The translations under genes and the position numbers were made by a program. From Cydia pomonella (lineage: Eukaryota; Arthropoda; Insecta; Lepidoptera; Tortricidae), in the NCBI RefSeq assembly GCF_033807575.1, contig NC_084704.1, positions 31,349,968 through 31,413,967 on the forward strand: a stretch of 64,000 bases of DNA, written 5' to 3'. This document shows positions 22,496-34,399 of the stretch, in pieces; positions within the stretch are counted from its first letter, which is position 1; each line of letters starts with the position of its first letter. The notes under the pieces are model-generated. The model ran no database searches. It saw only the letters and a program-made list of their open reading frames with translations, and had not been told where the DNA came from.

Positions 22496-22811
22496 GTAAA
22501 GGATGACTCACGCTACACAGTGCCAGGACCGGGCCGGGGCGGACCGGAGCGAGCCGTCACACGGACTTTCAGGAGCGCCACCGTCGCCGGACCGTTCCGG
22601 GGCCGGGGTGACCGGGCCATCATCTCTATATTATAGTATCTCTATGCGTTGACACTATCGTTGAGTCTCCGAGCGCGAGACAGGCCGGGCCGGGCTGTCC
22701 GAGCTCACCGAGCCGTCCAAATAACGGACTGTTCATGACAAATGTCACAAATGTCAATCATATTGAAAAAATTGGTTCGATGGGAAGCAAGTCGATATAG
22801 AAATAAATAAT

Positions 22812-22997
22812 AAAATCAAAATATTGGCCCTGGCTGCCATAATAGCTGATGAAGAGAATACTGCATACTCTGGGCAATTGTGCATTTGGACATTTCGCGG
22901 ACACTTTCGGAAAAAGGAGAATTACACAACATTATGTGAAGAGCTTTATTTCCTCATGACCCGAGACTCTTTCGAAGCCACCGTGTTCTCTGCTTAA
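22812..22997 (+). pseudogene. Relic of a PIF/Harbinger-like transposase N-terminus
   Basis: A frame of 61 codons reads ALAAIIADEENTAYSG near its start and KKENYTTLCEELYFLMTRDS later. This is the shape of the HARBI1-type N-terminus: an alanine-rich helix followed by a tryptophan/arginine region and an 'L..EL...' helix before the nuclease domain. It ends at TAA 22995-22997 without any of the DDE catalytic part. The match is from memory of the family, not a search. Its position just inside the left TIR fits a derivative of an autonomous Harbinger element. Confidence 0.4.
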
Positions 22998-23078
22998 GGT
23001 AATGGAAATACAATGCGTGTATATTGTCTCAAATAATCATGTGCCGAAGCATATTAAACTATTAAAAGGAAAAGGGAT

Positions 23079-23430
23079 GACCGGTTCTCCATACAAACAT
23101 AGTCCCCATTTTCCTCTCTGGATATTGATATTCCTTTCGTTCTACATCCAATTTTGTAATAGTACATTACGATACAAGTGCGAAAAATAGGAAATTCGAA
23201 ACAAGTGGCGATAAATTAAAACACGACCGAAGGGAGTGTTTTTAATCGACACGAGTTGCGAATTACTTATTCGCACATGTATCGTACAACGTTTTACAGT
23301 ACATGGCTCTTTAAATGTTCGACACAGTAACGTAATATGCTAATTTTCGCACTAGTGCGGTAAAGTAGCAACATATGTACTGTAAAAATATTATCCGTAA
23401 TGGGGACTACGTTTGTATGGAAAAGCGGTC
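23079..23430. mobile_element. TIR element, 'TCCATACAAAC' family, with a nested repeat
   Basis: The left end GACCGGTTCTCCATACAAAC and the right end read from the other strand, GACCGCTTTTCCATACAAAC, continue into TAGTCCCCAT on both sides. The centre (about 23203-23392), with 'ttaaaacacgaccgaagggagtg' and 'gcactagtgcggtaaagtag', recurs without these ends at 31950-32140. That centre is therefore a second, nested family. Confidence 0.7.
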
Positions 23431-24083
23431 TCGTTTTGAGGTAGGTAACTAGGCAGATTACTTAGAGATTGACTCATCACAAGCTGCCCTAAGTGCTTCT
23501 TAGCGAGTAGACAGGCCTATTGTTTTTCAGTATTATTTTCTTCTATTGAGGTGTGCATTTGTGTTGCATTGCAAAAATATATCCGTTGGGGTTCAGTGAT
23601 ACCCGATAGATATTAACCCTGAATCACAAATGATAATTTTGCTTAATGCCGCGTTTTTGCATTATTTTCTCCCATCAATCCTATCATAGACTTGTTCCGT
23701 TTCAGGAATGCATGAAAAACTTAAGTTTAAAAGAGAAGATATTTAAAATGGCTGTAGGAATACCACAACATTTTAAAGTATCGATATAAGATAATCATCT
23801 ACAAACATTCAGCTATAGAGAAATACGCGTACACCACTAAGAATGTCGGTGGTGCGCTCTCAAAGTAAAAAAAATAACCTTTAAGTTCGGTACACTAAGA
23901 TAGAATTGTCTAACAAGTACAAAAAATTAACTACTTACTGGCTTACTTACTTCTTGCGGAAAAGGAATTTTTGATCTATAATACGAGTGGGTTAGGTAGT
24001 TGAAATTTACAGTGTGCATTTTATGGTTCCGTAGCCAAAATGGCAAAAACCCTTACAGTTTCGTCGTTGTCTGTCCATTTTTA
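23431..24083. other. Non-coding interval
   Basis: AT-rich sequence without recognised exon, TIR pair or tandem structure. It lies inside the 12.1-kb block. Confidence 0.4.
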
Positions 24084-25115
24084 GGGTTCCGTAGCCAAAT
24101 GGCAAAAAACGGAACCCTTATAGATTCGTCATGTCCGTCTGTCTGTCCGATTCTGTCACAGCCACTTTTTTCCGAAACTATAAAAGCTATACTGTTCAAA
24201 CTTGGTAAGTAGATGTATTCTATGAACCGCATTATGATGTCCACACAAAAATAGAAAAAAAACAATAAATTTTGGGGGTTCCCCATACTTAGAACTGAAA
24301 CTCAAAAAATCTTTTTTCATCAAACTCATACGTGTGGGGTATCTATGGATAGGTCTTTAAAAATGATATTGAGGTTTCTAATATCATTTTTTTCTAAACT
24401 GAAAAGTTTGCGCGAGAGACACTTCCAAAGTGGTAAAAAGTGTGTCCCCCCCCCGTAACTTCTAAAATAACAGAATGAAAAATCTAAAAAAAATATATGA
24501 TATACATTGCCATGCAAACTTCCACCGAAAATTGGTTCGAACGAGATCTAGTAAGTAGTTTTTTTTTAATACGTCATAAAAATTTAAAAAAAAAAAATTT
24601 TTCATCAAACCCATACGTGTGGGGTATCTATGGATAGGTCTTCAAAAATGATATTTAGGTTTCTAATATCATTTTTTTCTAAACTGAATAGTTTGCGCGA
24701 GAGACACTTCCAAAGTGAAAAAATGTGTGTCCCCCCCCCTGTAACTTCTAAAATAACAGAATGAAAAATCTAAAAAAAATATATGATATACATTACCATG
24801 CAAACTTCCACCGAAAATTGGTTTGAACGAGATCTAGTGAATAGTTTTTTTTTAATACGTCAATAAATTAAAAAAAAATTTTTTTCATCAAACCCATACG
24901 TGTGGGGTATCTATGGATAGGTCTTCAAAAATGATATTTAGGTTCCTAACATCATTTTTTTCTAAACTGAATAGTTTGCGCGAGAGACAGTTCCAAAGTG
25001 GTAAAATGTGTGTCCAAAGTGGTAAAATGTTGAACAAGATCTAGCAAGTAGATTTTTTTTTAATACGTCTTAAATGGTACGGAACCCTTCATGCGCGAGT
25101 CCGACTCGCACTTGG
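24084..25115 (+). repeat. 'GGTTCCGTA...GACTCGCACTTGGCCG' repeat with internal tandem copies
   Basis: It begins TTTTTAGGGTTCCGTAGCCA and ends TGCGCGAGTCCGACTCGCAC then TTGGCCGC. Inside are about two and a half tandem copies of a unit of about 285 bp, starting CATCAAACTCATACGTGTGG near 24318, 24602 and 24887. Each contains a C-run (GTGTCCCCCCCC) and the phrase 'caaacttccaccgaaaattggtt'. The third copy is shortened. No protein is encoded. Confidence 0.8.
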
Positions 25116-25579
25116 CCGCTTTTTTTATACTACGTTGGTTGCCGGCCTGAAGGTAAGCTACTACTTAGTTTAGAAGTTCAAATGTATAAAAATATAATTT
25201 TTAGGCACGCCATACATGTAACTAAAAGTGAAAAGGTTATTCAAGTAAAAGAGTATTAAGATTTTTTTTAAGTAAGTGAGATGGCAAAGGAGTCTTGCGT
25301 AGCCCGTCATGCTAGCCCGAAATGATATGAACGCTCTGACGTCGGGCTACAGCGGCGGCCTCATATTGAGAAAGTCGGGCGTAGCCCTTGTGCTATGCGT
25401 GCTCTAAGGCCGAGGGTCCCCTCATAACAAATGAATCGGGGGTAGCCTTACGTACCTAAGTAGCTTCCTCATACTAAAAAGTCGTGCAGAAGAAGATAAC
25501 AATATAATTTTTTCAATATGTCAATTCCAGATTTTCTGTGTTTTTTAAATGTATAGTAACATGGCAGCAGTTTTCATCT

Positions 25580-25985
25580 TTAGGGTTCCGTACCCAAACG
25601 GGACCCTATTACTAAGACTCCGCTGTCCGTCCGTTCGTCCGTCCGTCCGTCTGTCACCAGGCTGTATCTCATGAACCGTGATAGACAGTTGAAATTTTCA
25701 AAGATGACGTATTTCTGTTGCCACTATAACAACATAGTATTATGTTCCTGCCGGTGAGTAAGGTTGCCAGAGCTCAACGAGGGGAAGGAGGGTTGTTAGG
25801 CTCGGCAACGCGCATATAATTCCTCTGGAGTTGCAGGCGTACATAGGCTATGGAGACTGCTTACCATCAGGTGGGCCGTATGCTTGTTTGCCACCAACGT
25901 AGTATATAAAAAACCAAATACTAAAAAATTACGGAATCACGTTGGGCGAGTCCGACTCGCCCTTGTCCGGTTTTTGTATTTATTC
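25580..25985 (+). repeat. 'GGTTCCGTACC' repeat interrupted by a LINE 3' end
   Basis: The left half (25580-25740) has TAGGGTTCCGTACCCAAACG, CTATTACTAAGACTCCGCTG and the CCGTCCGT run. The right half (from about 25916) has 'aaccaaatactaaaaa...ttgggcgagtccgactcgcccttgtccggttttt'. Between them, 25741-25915 has the sequence GACTGCTTACCATCAGGTGG followed by GCCGTATGCTTGTTTGCCACC. I recognise this as the 3' end of a common lepidopteran LINE family. Confidence 0.7.
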
Positions 25986-26033
25986 GTAAGCTTGCATTAA
26001 TTGCCATGGCACTTTAGGCTTAGCTTGTAAGTA

Positions 26034-26157
26034 CAGTCGAGGAAATTGATTCTTTAGCAGTTAACGTGTCACGTTACAATGGACAGCTCTTACCATAAGT
26101 ATGTACAGCCAAATTTACTTGAACCGCAAGTTGCTAAAGAATCAATTTCCGCGACCG
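26034..26157. mobile_element. 124-bp TIR element, TA-flanked
   Basis: The ends CAGTCGAGGAAATTGATTCT and, on the other strand, CGGTCGCGGAAATTGATTCT extend through TTAGCA. TA lies at 26032-26033 and 26158-26159. It is probably a Tc1/mariner-type non-autonomous element. The two small open frames across it (one per strand) are by-products of the palindrome. Confidence 0.75.
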
Positions 26158-27849
26158 TACTAATAGGATATTCTTTGCTAATAGGTCTAATAAATAATAT
26201 GTTGCGGACTCTTTTCTTAAACCTTTTTACTTGTATACTTTTTACGACATTTGACGCTGTCATGTTATTCAAATAGTAAAATAAATCTGACAAGAGAGAA
26301 AATTGTGATCTTATTTACAGAAAGATACTTAATGTATGAAAAAATAAGCAAAAATAAGAATGAATGTTTTGTGAGTGTGAAACAATTTTATTTTCTTTGA
26401 CAAATAGAGCACTGCATTGCATTAACGATTATTATTATTTTAATTTGTATGTCTTTCCCATCACGGAACAATGGTATTCCGGACCTTTGAGAAGCGTGCG
26501 CCAAGCCCTAACCTAACGTAGAGGCCCTTTTGACACGTTCATGAAATGTAAGATGTACACCGAGCTGATGCTGCCCTTGCCCATGTCATAGGACGCACGC
26601 AGAGGCAGGCCCGACAGGGTGTAAGGACTATTGAGAGTTGTTGGAATCTAAAATAAACTAGGTTATTGTGTGAAAGCGATGGGCTAAACACTGAGCTATG
26701 GGATAAAAAACCAGACGCCTGCCTAATAAAACGGTATACAATTTTATTTCCGGCAGACGACACAAAAAGCGACATCTGGGATGGCTCAAGAGTAACACTG
26801 GTGTGAGCGGCTCAGGGGTATCGAGAGGCGTGCACCGCTTTCAACCCAGTGGCTGTAACAGCCACTGTGCCAACTCGCGTCTTGCACTTCCACCCTTGGA
26901 ACTTATAGCTCTAACGACTCCACCCTGGCCGGCCGGCCAAGGCAACCCAGAAGCAGATAATCCTGTCCCACCCACCCTCCTTCGAATGACAGAACTCCCT
27001 AGGAACACTCGGGTACGTGAGATCGTTACTCCCCAACTGCATGCCACAAGCTGCCCGAAGTTGACTGATTGCACTGGTAAAATCAGCGGGCCATAGATTA
27101 TTAGTTTGCAGTTCCTAAAAGCCATTGCTGAAAGGATGTGTAGCTGTCATATACAAAAACAATGGGTAGACAGTCTCAAAGGGTATGTCTTATGATAAAT
27201 AGTTTCATGCCGCAGTAAAATAATGTGATTTGTAGTATTTAGTTTTAAAATATATTTTTATAATGTGTATGCTAATCTTAAGGTATTTATCTATGGGCCG
27301 CTAGTTGCCTGAAATAAATTATGATAGATAGACGGATAGATGGGGTGTTCTAAGAGAAAGTCGCTTTGAAAATGCTTTTGTCTTGTATGGCAGCTTCCTC
27401 AATCAACTGCGTAAAGCTCGAGAAAATACTGCCAAAAGGCTAGGCTAGATAATAAGTTTTTATAAAAGAAACATGTCTTTATGGGACCCATAACATTGAA
27501 GCAATACAAAAGTTAGAAATGAGAGTCAAATCTGACAATCGTTATCTACGCACGAAACGCCCCTTATTAAATGATACTTGATCGTGACGTCATGATTAAG
27601 TTTAATGCGTTTTATTTGCATTGCATTTACAAAAAGAGGAGCTTTCGAGTTTCGAGGATTATGTTTTTAAAATACGTGTATATTACGTAGGTTTGTTTGT
27701 ATTGATTTTTTGATTCTAGAAATAATAGTTGTATAACCTTAATATGTATGTAGGTAAGTACTAAGTACATAAAAGGTACCGAAATAGGTCAGAAGAGCAG
27801 TAAATTCAATATTACTATACAGTATATCCAAAAAGAGCGCTATGATAAG
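26158..27849. other. Non-coding interval with a GC-richer repeat patch
   Basis: 26460-26640 and 26800-27110 are GC-rich relative to their surroundings. The latter contains CACCCTGGCCGGCCGGCCAA, with open frames on both strands of about 95 codons that resemble nothing I know. They look like pieces of dispersed retroelements, not host exons. The rest is AT-rich. Confidence 0.35.
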
Positions 27850-28055
27850 TAAAAGTTCCTTTTTAGGGTTCAGTACCCAAAGGGTAAGACGGGAGCCTAT
27901 TACTAAGACTCCGCTGTCAGTACGTCTATCCGTCTGTCACCAGGCTGTATCTCGTAAACCGTGATAGTTAGTTGATATTTTCAATAACAACAAATACTAA
28001 AAACTACGGTACCCTAGATGGGCGAGTCCGGCTGGCATTTGTCTGGTATTATTTA
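27850..28055 (+). repeat. 'GGTTCAGTACC' repeat, truncated copy
   Basis: It contains TAGGGTTCAGTACCCAAAGG, TTACTAAGACTCCGCTGTCA, CACCAGGCTGTATCTCGTAA and the end block GGGCGAGTCCGGCTGGCATT. It is the same family as 25580-25985. Its right end abuts the tandem array that follows. Confidence 0.7.
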
Positions 28056-30217
28056 AATATAGGAGGCAAATGAGGAAAGCCCATGAACAGAGGTCGTACC
28101 TATCATAGGATAAGTAGATATATATGTACAAAGAAACAGCGGTATGTTAAGTAGATTTTTTTTATATAGTAGGCAAACGAGCAGAGCCCATTAACAGAGG
28201 TCATACTCTTATCATAGAATTGGTAGATATGTACAAAAAAACAGCGCTATGTTAAGTAGAATCGTTTTTTTTTTAAGTAGGAGCTAAACGAGCAGAACTC
28301 ATGAACAGAGTTCGTATCATAAGATTTGTAGAGATGTACATAGAAATGGCGCTATGTTAAGTAGAAGTATTTTTTTAAATATAGGAGGCAAATGAGCAGA
28401 GCCCATGAACAGAGGTTGTATCATAGGATAAGTAGATATGTACAAAGAAATGGCACTATGTTAAGTAGATTTTTTTTTTTATATATATGAGGCAAACGAG
28501 CAGTGCCCACGAACAGATCTCGTATCAGAAGATTTATAGAGATGTACAAAGGAATGGCGTTATGTTAAGTAGAAGTATTTTTTTTAATATAGGAGGCAAA
28601 CGAGCAGAACCCATGAACAGAGCTCATATCATAAGATTTGTAGAGATGTACAAAGGAATGGCGTTATGTTAAGTAGAAGTATTTTTTTAAATACAGGAGG
28701 CAAACGAGCAGAGCCCATGAACAGAGGTCGTATCTTAAGATTTGTAGATATGTACATAGAAATGGCGCTATGTTAAGTAGAAGTATTTTTTTAAATATAG
28801 GAGGCAAATGAGCAGAGCCCATGAACAGAGGTTGTATCATAGGATAAGTAGATATGTACAAAGAAATGGCACTATGTTAAGTAGATTTTTTTTTTTATAT
28901 AGGAGGCAAACGAGCAGAGCCCACGAACAGAGCTCGTATCAGAAGATTTATAGAGATGTACAAAGGAATGGCGTTATGTTAAGTAGAAGTATTTTTTTTA
29001 ATATAGGAGGCAAACGAGCAGAACCCATGAACAGAGCTCATATCATAAGATTTGTAGAGATGTACAAAGGAATGGCGTTATGTTAAGTAGAAGTATTTTT
29101 TTAAATACAGGAGGCAAACGAGCAGAGCCCATGAACAGAGGTCGTATCTTAAGATTTGTAGATATGTACATAGAAATGGCGCTATGTTAAGTAGAAGTAT
29201 TTTTTTAAATATAGGAGGCAAATGAGCAGAGCCCATGAACAGAGGTTATATCATAGGATAAGTAGATATGTACAAAGAAATGGTACTATGTTAAGTAGAT
29301 TTTTTTTTTTATATAGGAGGCAAACGAGCAGAGCCCACGAACAGAGCTCGTATCAGAAGATTTATAGAGATGTACAAAGGAATGGCGTTATGTTAAGTAG
29401 AAGTATTTTTTTTAATATAGGAGGCAAACGAGCAGAACCCATTAACAGAGCTCATATCATAAGATTTGTAGAGATGTACAAAGGAATGGCGTTATGTTAA
29501 GTAGAAGTATTTTTTTAAATACAGGAGGCAAACGAGCAGAGCCCATGAACAGAGGTCGTATCTTAAGATTTGTAGATATGTACATAGAAATGGCGCTATG
29601 TTAAGTAGAAGTATTTTTTTAAATATAGGAGGCAAATGAGCAGAGCCCATGAACAGAGGTTGTATCATAGGATAAGTAGATATGTACAAAGAAATGGCAC
29701 TATGTTAAGTAGATTTTTTTTTTTTATATAGGAGGCAAACGAGCAGAGCCCACGAACAGAGCTCGTATCAGAAGATTTATAGAGATGTACAAAGGAATGG
29801 CGTTATGTTAAGTAGAAGTATTTTTTTTAATATAGGAGGCAAACGAGCAGAACCCATGAACAGAGCTCATATCATAAGATTTGTAGAGATGTACAAAGGA
29901 ATGGCGTTATGTTAAGTAGAAGTATTTTTTTAAACACAGGAGGCAAAGGAGCAGAGCCCATGAACAAAGGTCGTATCTTAAGATTTGTAGATATGTACAT
30001 AGAAATGGCGCTATGTTAAGTAGAAGTATTTTTTTAAATATAGGAGGCATAAGATCAGAGCCCATGAACAGAGCTCGTATCAGAAGATTTATAGAGATGT
30101 ACAAAGGAATGGCGTTATGTTAAGTAGAAGTATTTTTTTTTAATATAGGAGGCAAACGAGCAGAACCCATGAACAGAGCTCATATCATAAGATTTGTAGA
30201 GATGTACAAAGGAATGT
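28056..30217. repeat. Tandem array of about 21 units of about 103 bp, with a 414-bp higher-order repeat
   Basis: Each unit carries AGGAGGCAAACGAGCAGAGC, then CCATGAACAGAG, a GATTTGTAGAGATGTACA block, GGCGTTATGTTAAGTAGAAG and a T-run. Units 4-19 fall into four nearly identical sets of four (starting near 28384, 28800, 29214 and 29627), a 414-bp period. Units 1-3 are more diverged, and unit 20 (about 30041) looks like a hybrid of two unit types. Open frames of 60-92 codons recur every 414 bp on both strands and are a product of the repetition. The array stops within a unit at about 30217. Confidence 0.95.
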
Positions 30218-31949
30218 ATGACCTATTATTCACCTCGTAAATTATTTGCAGGTGACTAAATAAACACCCTGTATATATTTGTTGTTGTATCAACAAATCA
30301 AGCATTTACATTAAAAAAGTGAGTGACATTTAATTAAGTGGAACTGCTGATGAAGACCAGACGGAACACCTCAACTACGCGTATCTTCTTCGTTGAGATT
30401 GTTCTGCAAGTTATTTTTTAAGCTTCATTTTAGTCAAGATCTATTTCTGATAATGGATCCCAGGAATAATGGATGAAATTTTTCAAATATTTTACATATA
30501 GTATATTTTTATATTTGCATTTAAACAGTGCTATTTGATGAAACGTGTTCATGAAGATTAGAATATAACTTCTCCTTGACAAGTATTTTACGAGTTAGGG
30601 CTTAGGTATATTATATGGGCTTACCTATGGGCTATTGTTTTTCATTCGATAGTTTACATATGTAAAAGAGAAAGTATAACAATATGCTTGTTAGACTAAA
30701 ATAGCTTTAGTTTTGTTAATTTCAAAAACTTAGTAGGTGATAATTATAACATAGGTATAGAATCTTCAAAAATAAAACAGTAGATACAAAGCAGGTGTTA
30801 TTGGCCCGTCTTTATATATAGAAAATCGATGGCATGATTCCTAGGAACAGATCTTCGTATGTGTTATAGTTTCAAACTTTCCCATACTGAACGATCTAAA
30901 TAGGCCACCATGTATACCCTACGGAACATTTTATTTCGTTGGATGAATTTAGGGTGTAGGGGAGAAACTACCCAATTATGAGCTACTTACTGAAAACTAT
31001 AATTAATAGACAAATGTAAGGATATTTAACATTGCCAAAATAAGGTTAAAGGTGCCCTCTAGTAGTACTTAGTCGATATTGTGATACAATGAATGGTATT
31101 ATAAACATTTTTCTTTTTTCATATACTATGGACATATTGGACATTCCTCGATGGCACCAAGCTGCAACTGGAAAGCGATGATCACACGGCAAATAAAATC
31201 GTGAAGACTGTAGCAGCCACGTCTAAGGAGGATGAATGTATCCACATTCAATATTTTTATTTATTTTTTGTTTGATATGTAAAAATGCACGTCAATAAGG
31301 TGGCAAACTATTATTAACAGAGACCGGAATTATTGTGGCATTCTTGAACTGTCATAGAGAGTTCTCATTTATCGACTTCGGGTACACATATATCGATACA
31401 ACGTAGAACACAAAATATTAAAAAGTTATAAAGTTAATGGATATTTGACTGTAAAAGAAGTAACTGCTTTTTTGCATTTCTTTTTACTTATTAAAAAATA
31501 GCTCTATAGTTAGGGAGTACAAGTCCAGTAAGGGTTGCTAGATAGCATCTCTCCAGCAACTCTTACTGAGTTTCAACATAATTACTTATATTTTCAAGAA
31601 ATGAGAGGGGTAAACAATTATAACTAACCATATTATTCTCAAAATGTTGGATTGTTTTAAGCATGACATCAGTGGAATACATTTTGAGCGCTGGGATTCG
31701 GTGGTTAACAGTCATAGTCGGTCTTTCGCATGTATTGCCGTTATTCTTTAAAAACGGATGGGAAAGTTACTTACATTTTATTCACAAGAAATGCAAAGTA
31801 ATTTAATCATTCAAATTTTGAAATATTTTATCACCTAGGAATGTAAAATTAACGACGACGACGACTTGTGATGATTTTGAAGTTTAAATATTTTTTGGCG
31901 TTGGTGTGGTAATTATACATTAATTCATAACGAGTTCAATTATTCACAA
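30218..31949. other. Non-coding interval
   Basis: AT-rich sequence with stops in all frames. I found no repeat or exon that I could support. A (CGA)-type run at about 31855-31865 is very short. Confidence 0.4.
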
Positions 31950-32140
31950 CCAGTGGCAGTAAATTAAAACACGATCGAAAGGAGTGTTTTAAATCGAAAC
32001 GAGTTGCCAATTATCTATTCGCACATATACAACGTTTTACAGTACATATGGCACTTTAAATTTTCGACATAGGCGCGTAAAGTGCTAATTAACGCCCTAG
32101 TGCGGTAAAGTAGTACCATATGTACTATAAAAAATGTTGT
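31950..32140. repeat. Dispersed repeat shared with 23203-23392
   Basis: The blocks AAATTAAAACACGATCGAAA, TATTCGCACATATACAACGT, TTTACAGTACATATGGCACT and GTGCGGTAAAGTAGTACCAT follow the same order as in the centre of the TIR element at 23079-23430. Divergence is modest. It is non-coding. Confidence 0.7.
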
Positions 32141-32429
32141 GTTTCAGTCGTTAGAAAAAATTGTTTAACCCTCGTGTCTTCAAACCCCCGAAACGCTCAA
32201 GATTTCCACTTCTCTAAAATACATAACTGTTTTAGCCAAAAATATTAACTGTTGAACTATATTGAAGGCCCGGTTCACATTGAGTGGCTGCACCACTGTG
32301 CACATACAAAGTTTATTCTAACTGTAACTTTTTTGACTACATTATTTTCAACATTTCTCAATTTTTAGCGAGGTAAAATTTTTTTGATGTCATGTACCAA
32401 ATAATACAAAAAAGGTACTAAAACTGGGA

Positions 32430-32511
32430 GTAAGCGTCAGAATGTCAGGACCATGATAGCTATTTATATCGTTATAAATAGCTATCATGGTCCTGTCATC
32501 CTGACACTTAC
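32430..32511. repeat. Long perfect-stem hairpin (82 bp)
   Basis: Two 39-nt arms pair at 36 positions around a 4-nt loop (TCGT). The inner part, GGACCATGATAGCTATTTAT on the left, is matched perfectly. The size is that of a microRNA precursor, but it could also be a tiny palindromic transposon relic. I know no lepidopteran microRNA with this stem. Confidence 0.6.
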
Positions 32512-34399
32512 GATACTACAATACAGTAAGGGCTATAACCGCGAACCACTTCATTAGTTCATCTATTCGCCTCTCTATCACTGCGCGATCTTTCTTTGTG
32601 CGAAAGAGAGGCACATAGGCTTCCCCTTCCCCCTGACGAAATTATGCGTTCCACGTCTTAATCATTAATTTAAGAACAATAAAACATACGAAGAGTATTA
32701 TTGTATTATTTCAGTAGTTACAGTAATAATAGGCATAAAATAGGGAATATTACGCAAAACTCTGCGTAGAGGGCGTTACTAACGCACACGGGGCCTACCG
32801 CGAAATGGAAAATCTAAATTGTGGTTTCTGCCTCCATCATTCTTGCATATTCGATAGACAGAGAGGCAGATAGGTACCGAAATTTCGTTTCGCGTTAGAC
32901 CATCTGTAACCAAAACGCCTTGATGCATCAATGCCATAGTGAAAACTTGTCAAAAAACTGTTTAAGGCATAGTATGCATAAGTTACTATCAGGTTTATAA
33001 TACATGCTAGTGCTGCTCTCTACAGCCTGAAAAAATGTATGGCCTATCTATTTCAGGAGAATGCATCGTACGCGAGCAGTTAGCAATAATATCGCCAACG
33101 ACAGATTGCAAATGAAATATAGGCACCTTTATGAGTAATTCAATAACTGCACTGAAATATGATGTTCGTACTCTCTGCAGGCAGATTTACAGAAGATCAG
33201 TTGGACTCTAAATTAAGTAAAAGAAATAGTTTCCCGTAATCTACAAATTTATTAACGAGATATTTCATTATATATAACTTCGTACGAAATGAAAAGTAAT
33301 ACGTGGGAATATGAGAAAAAATTAGTATATTTATATTAATTTATAACCTACATGCTCATTAATGAATAATTTTTACAAGCAGTAACATTACTAGATATCT
33401 CATTTAATATAATCCGACTAAATTACATTTCCGCAACACCTCCGTATTTCACAAAATAAATCAAGACATTATGCAACTTATATAATTTTGACGTATATAT
33501 CCGAGTCGCCCGTGTTGCGACCGTCGCGACTTTCATGTAGTAACACCTAACATGGAAAAGTAAATAATAAAGACTGAATCTTCACGGATACCGCGTTGTT
33601 CGGGAAATATATATAGATCAAATAAATACTTAACTAAGTCGCTTGTAATAAACCTTGCGTAGATAGATAGATAGATAGATGTATAAATAGAATACTCTTT
33701 ATTGGAACACCTCAGTAAAAAGATACAAAAGAAAATAAAAAACAAACAATTGATTAAATGTAGAGGCAGACAACAGGCGGCTACGTAACGACTTATATAT
33801 ACTTATAGTACGTTATTCTTTTGTTATATAATTTATTTCATTGTCAATAATATGATAATCCGACAATATGTACGAAACGGCAGTATTTAGTTCTTAAAGC
33901 TCTGCTTCTTCTGAACATTTTTTTATTCCACTTCATTTACTATTAAAATTGGTAACAAATTCTTAGGCAACTTGTCTGGCGCTATCAACTATCTCAAGTA
34001 AAATGCGGAGCCAGCGTGACTAAAATAAATATAAGTACTATTTTTTTATTGCTTTCCACAAAACCGGCAACATGTAGAATTGTGTAGCTTTATTTACAGA
34101 AATTTGGTTTCATATAGAGATTGGCAGTCATTGTTAATTAACTTCTCTCTGCGCCGAGTAAAATATAACCCGACCAAGTAATGTATTGGCTATACCATCC
34201 ATATTTAACAAACAAATTTATGACGTTTTGTAACCTTCTTATTTTGGCAAATATATACCGACACATCCGAGCATGCACATTGCGAAGGGTGGTATTCTGG
34301 TTTTTCATCTTGGTCCAATGTGTATTTGCGTCTGACATTTTGCTTAATGAGAGAGTGAGACGCAATGCACATTGGACAAAGATCTTAGACTAGTGGAAT
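32512..34399. other. Non-coding interval with a short GATA microsatellite
   Basis: It contains (GATA)n at about 33660-33681. No exon-like segment is seen. Between 34400 and 34604 the sequence turns GC-rich (CCGGGTGGCCCGGAGGCTCC) and forms the right terminal part of the 12.1-kb TIR block. Confidence 0.4.

Noticed and set aside
26803..27125. Two overlapping frames of about 95 codons on opposite strands
   Set aside because: A GC-rich patch keeps both strands open. No family is recognised, and it is probably an old retroelement piece.
28487..30104. Open frames of 60-92 codons repeated on both strands
   Set aside because: They follow the 414-bp period of the tandem array and are a by-product of it.
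28056..30217. CRISPR-like array
   Set aside because: Units are contiguous copies of about 103 bp with no unique spacers, and the genome is eukaryotic.
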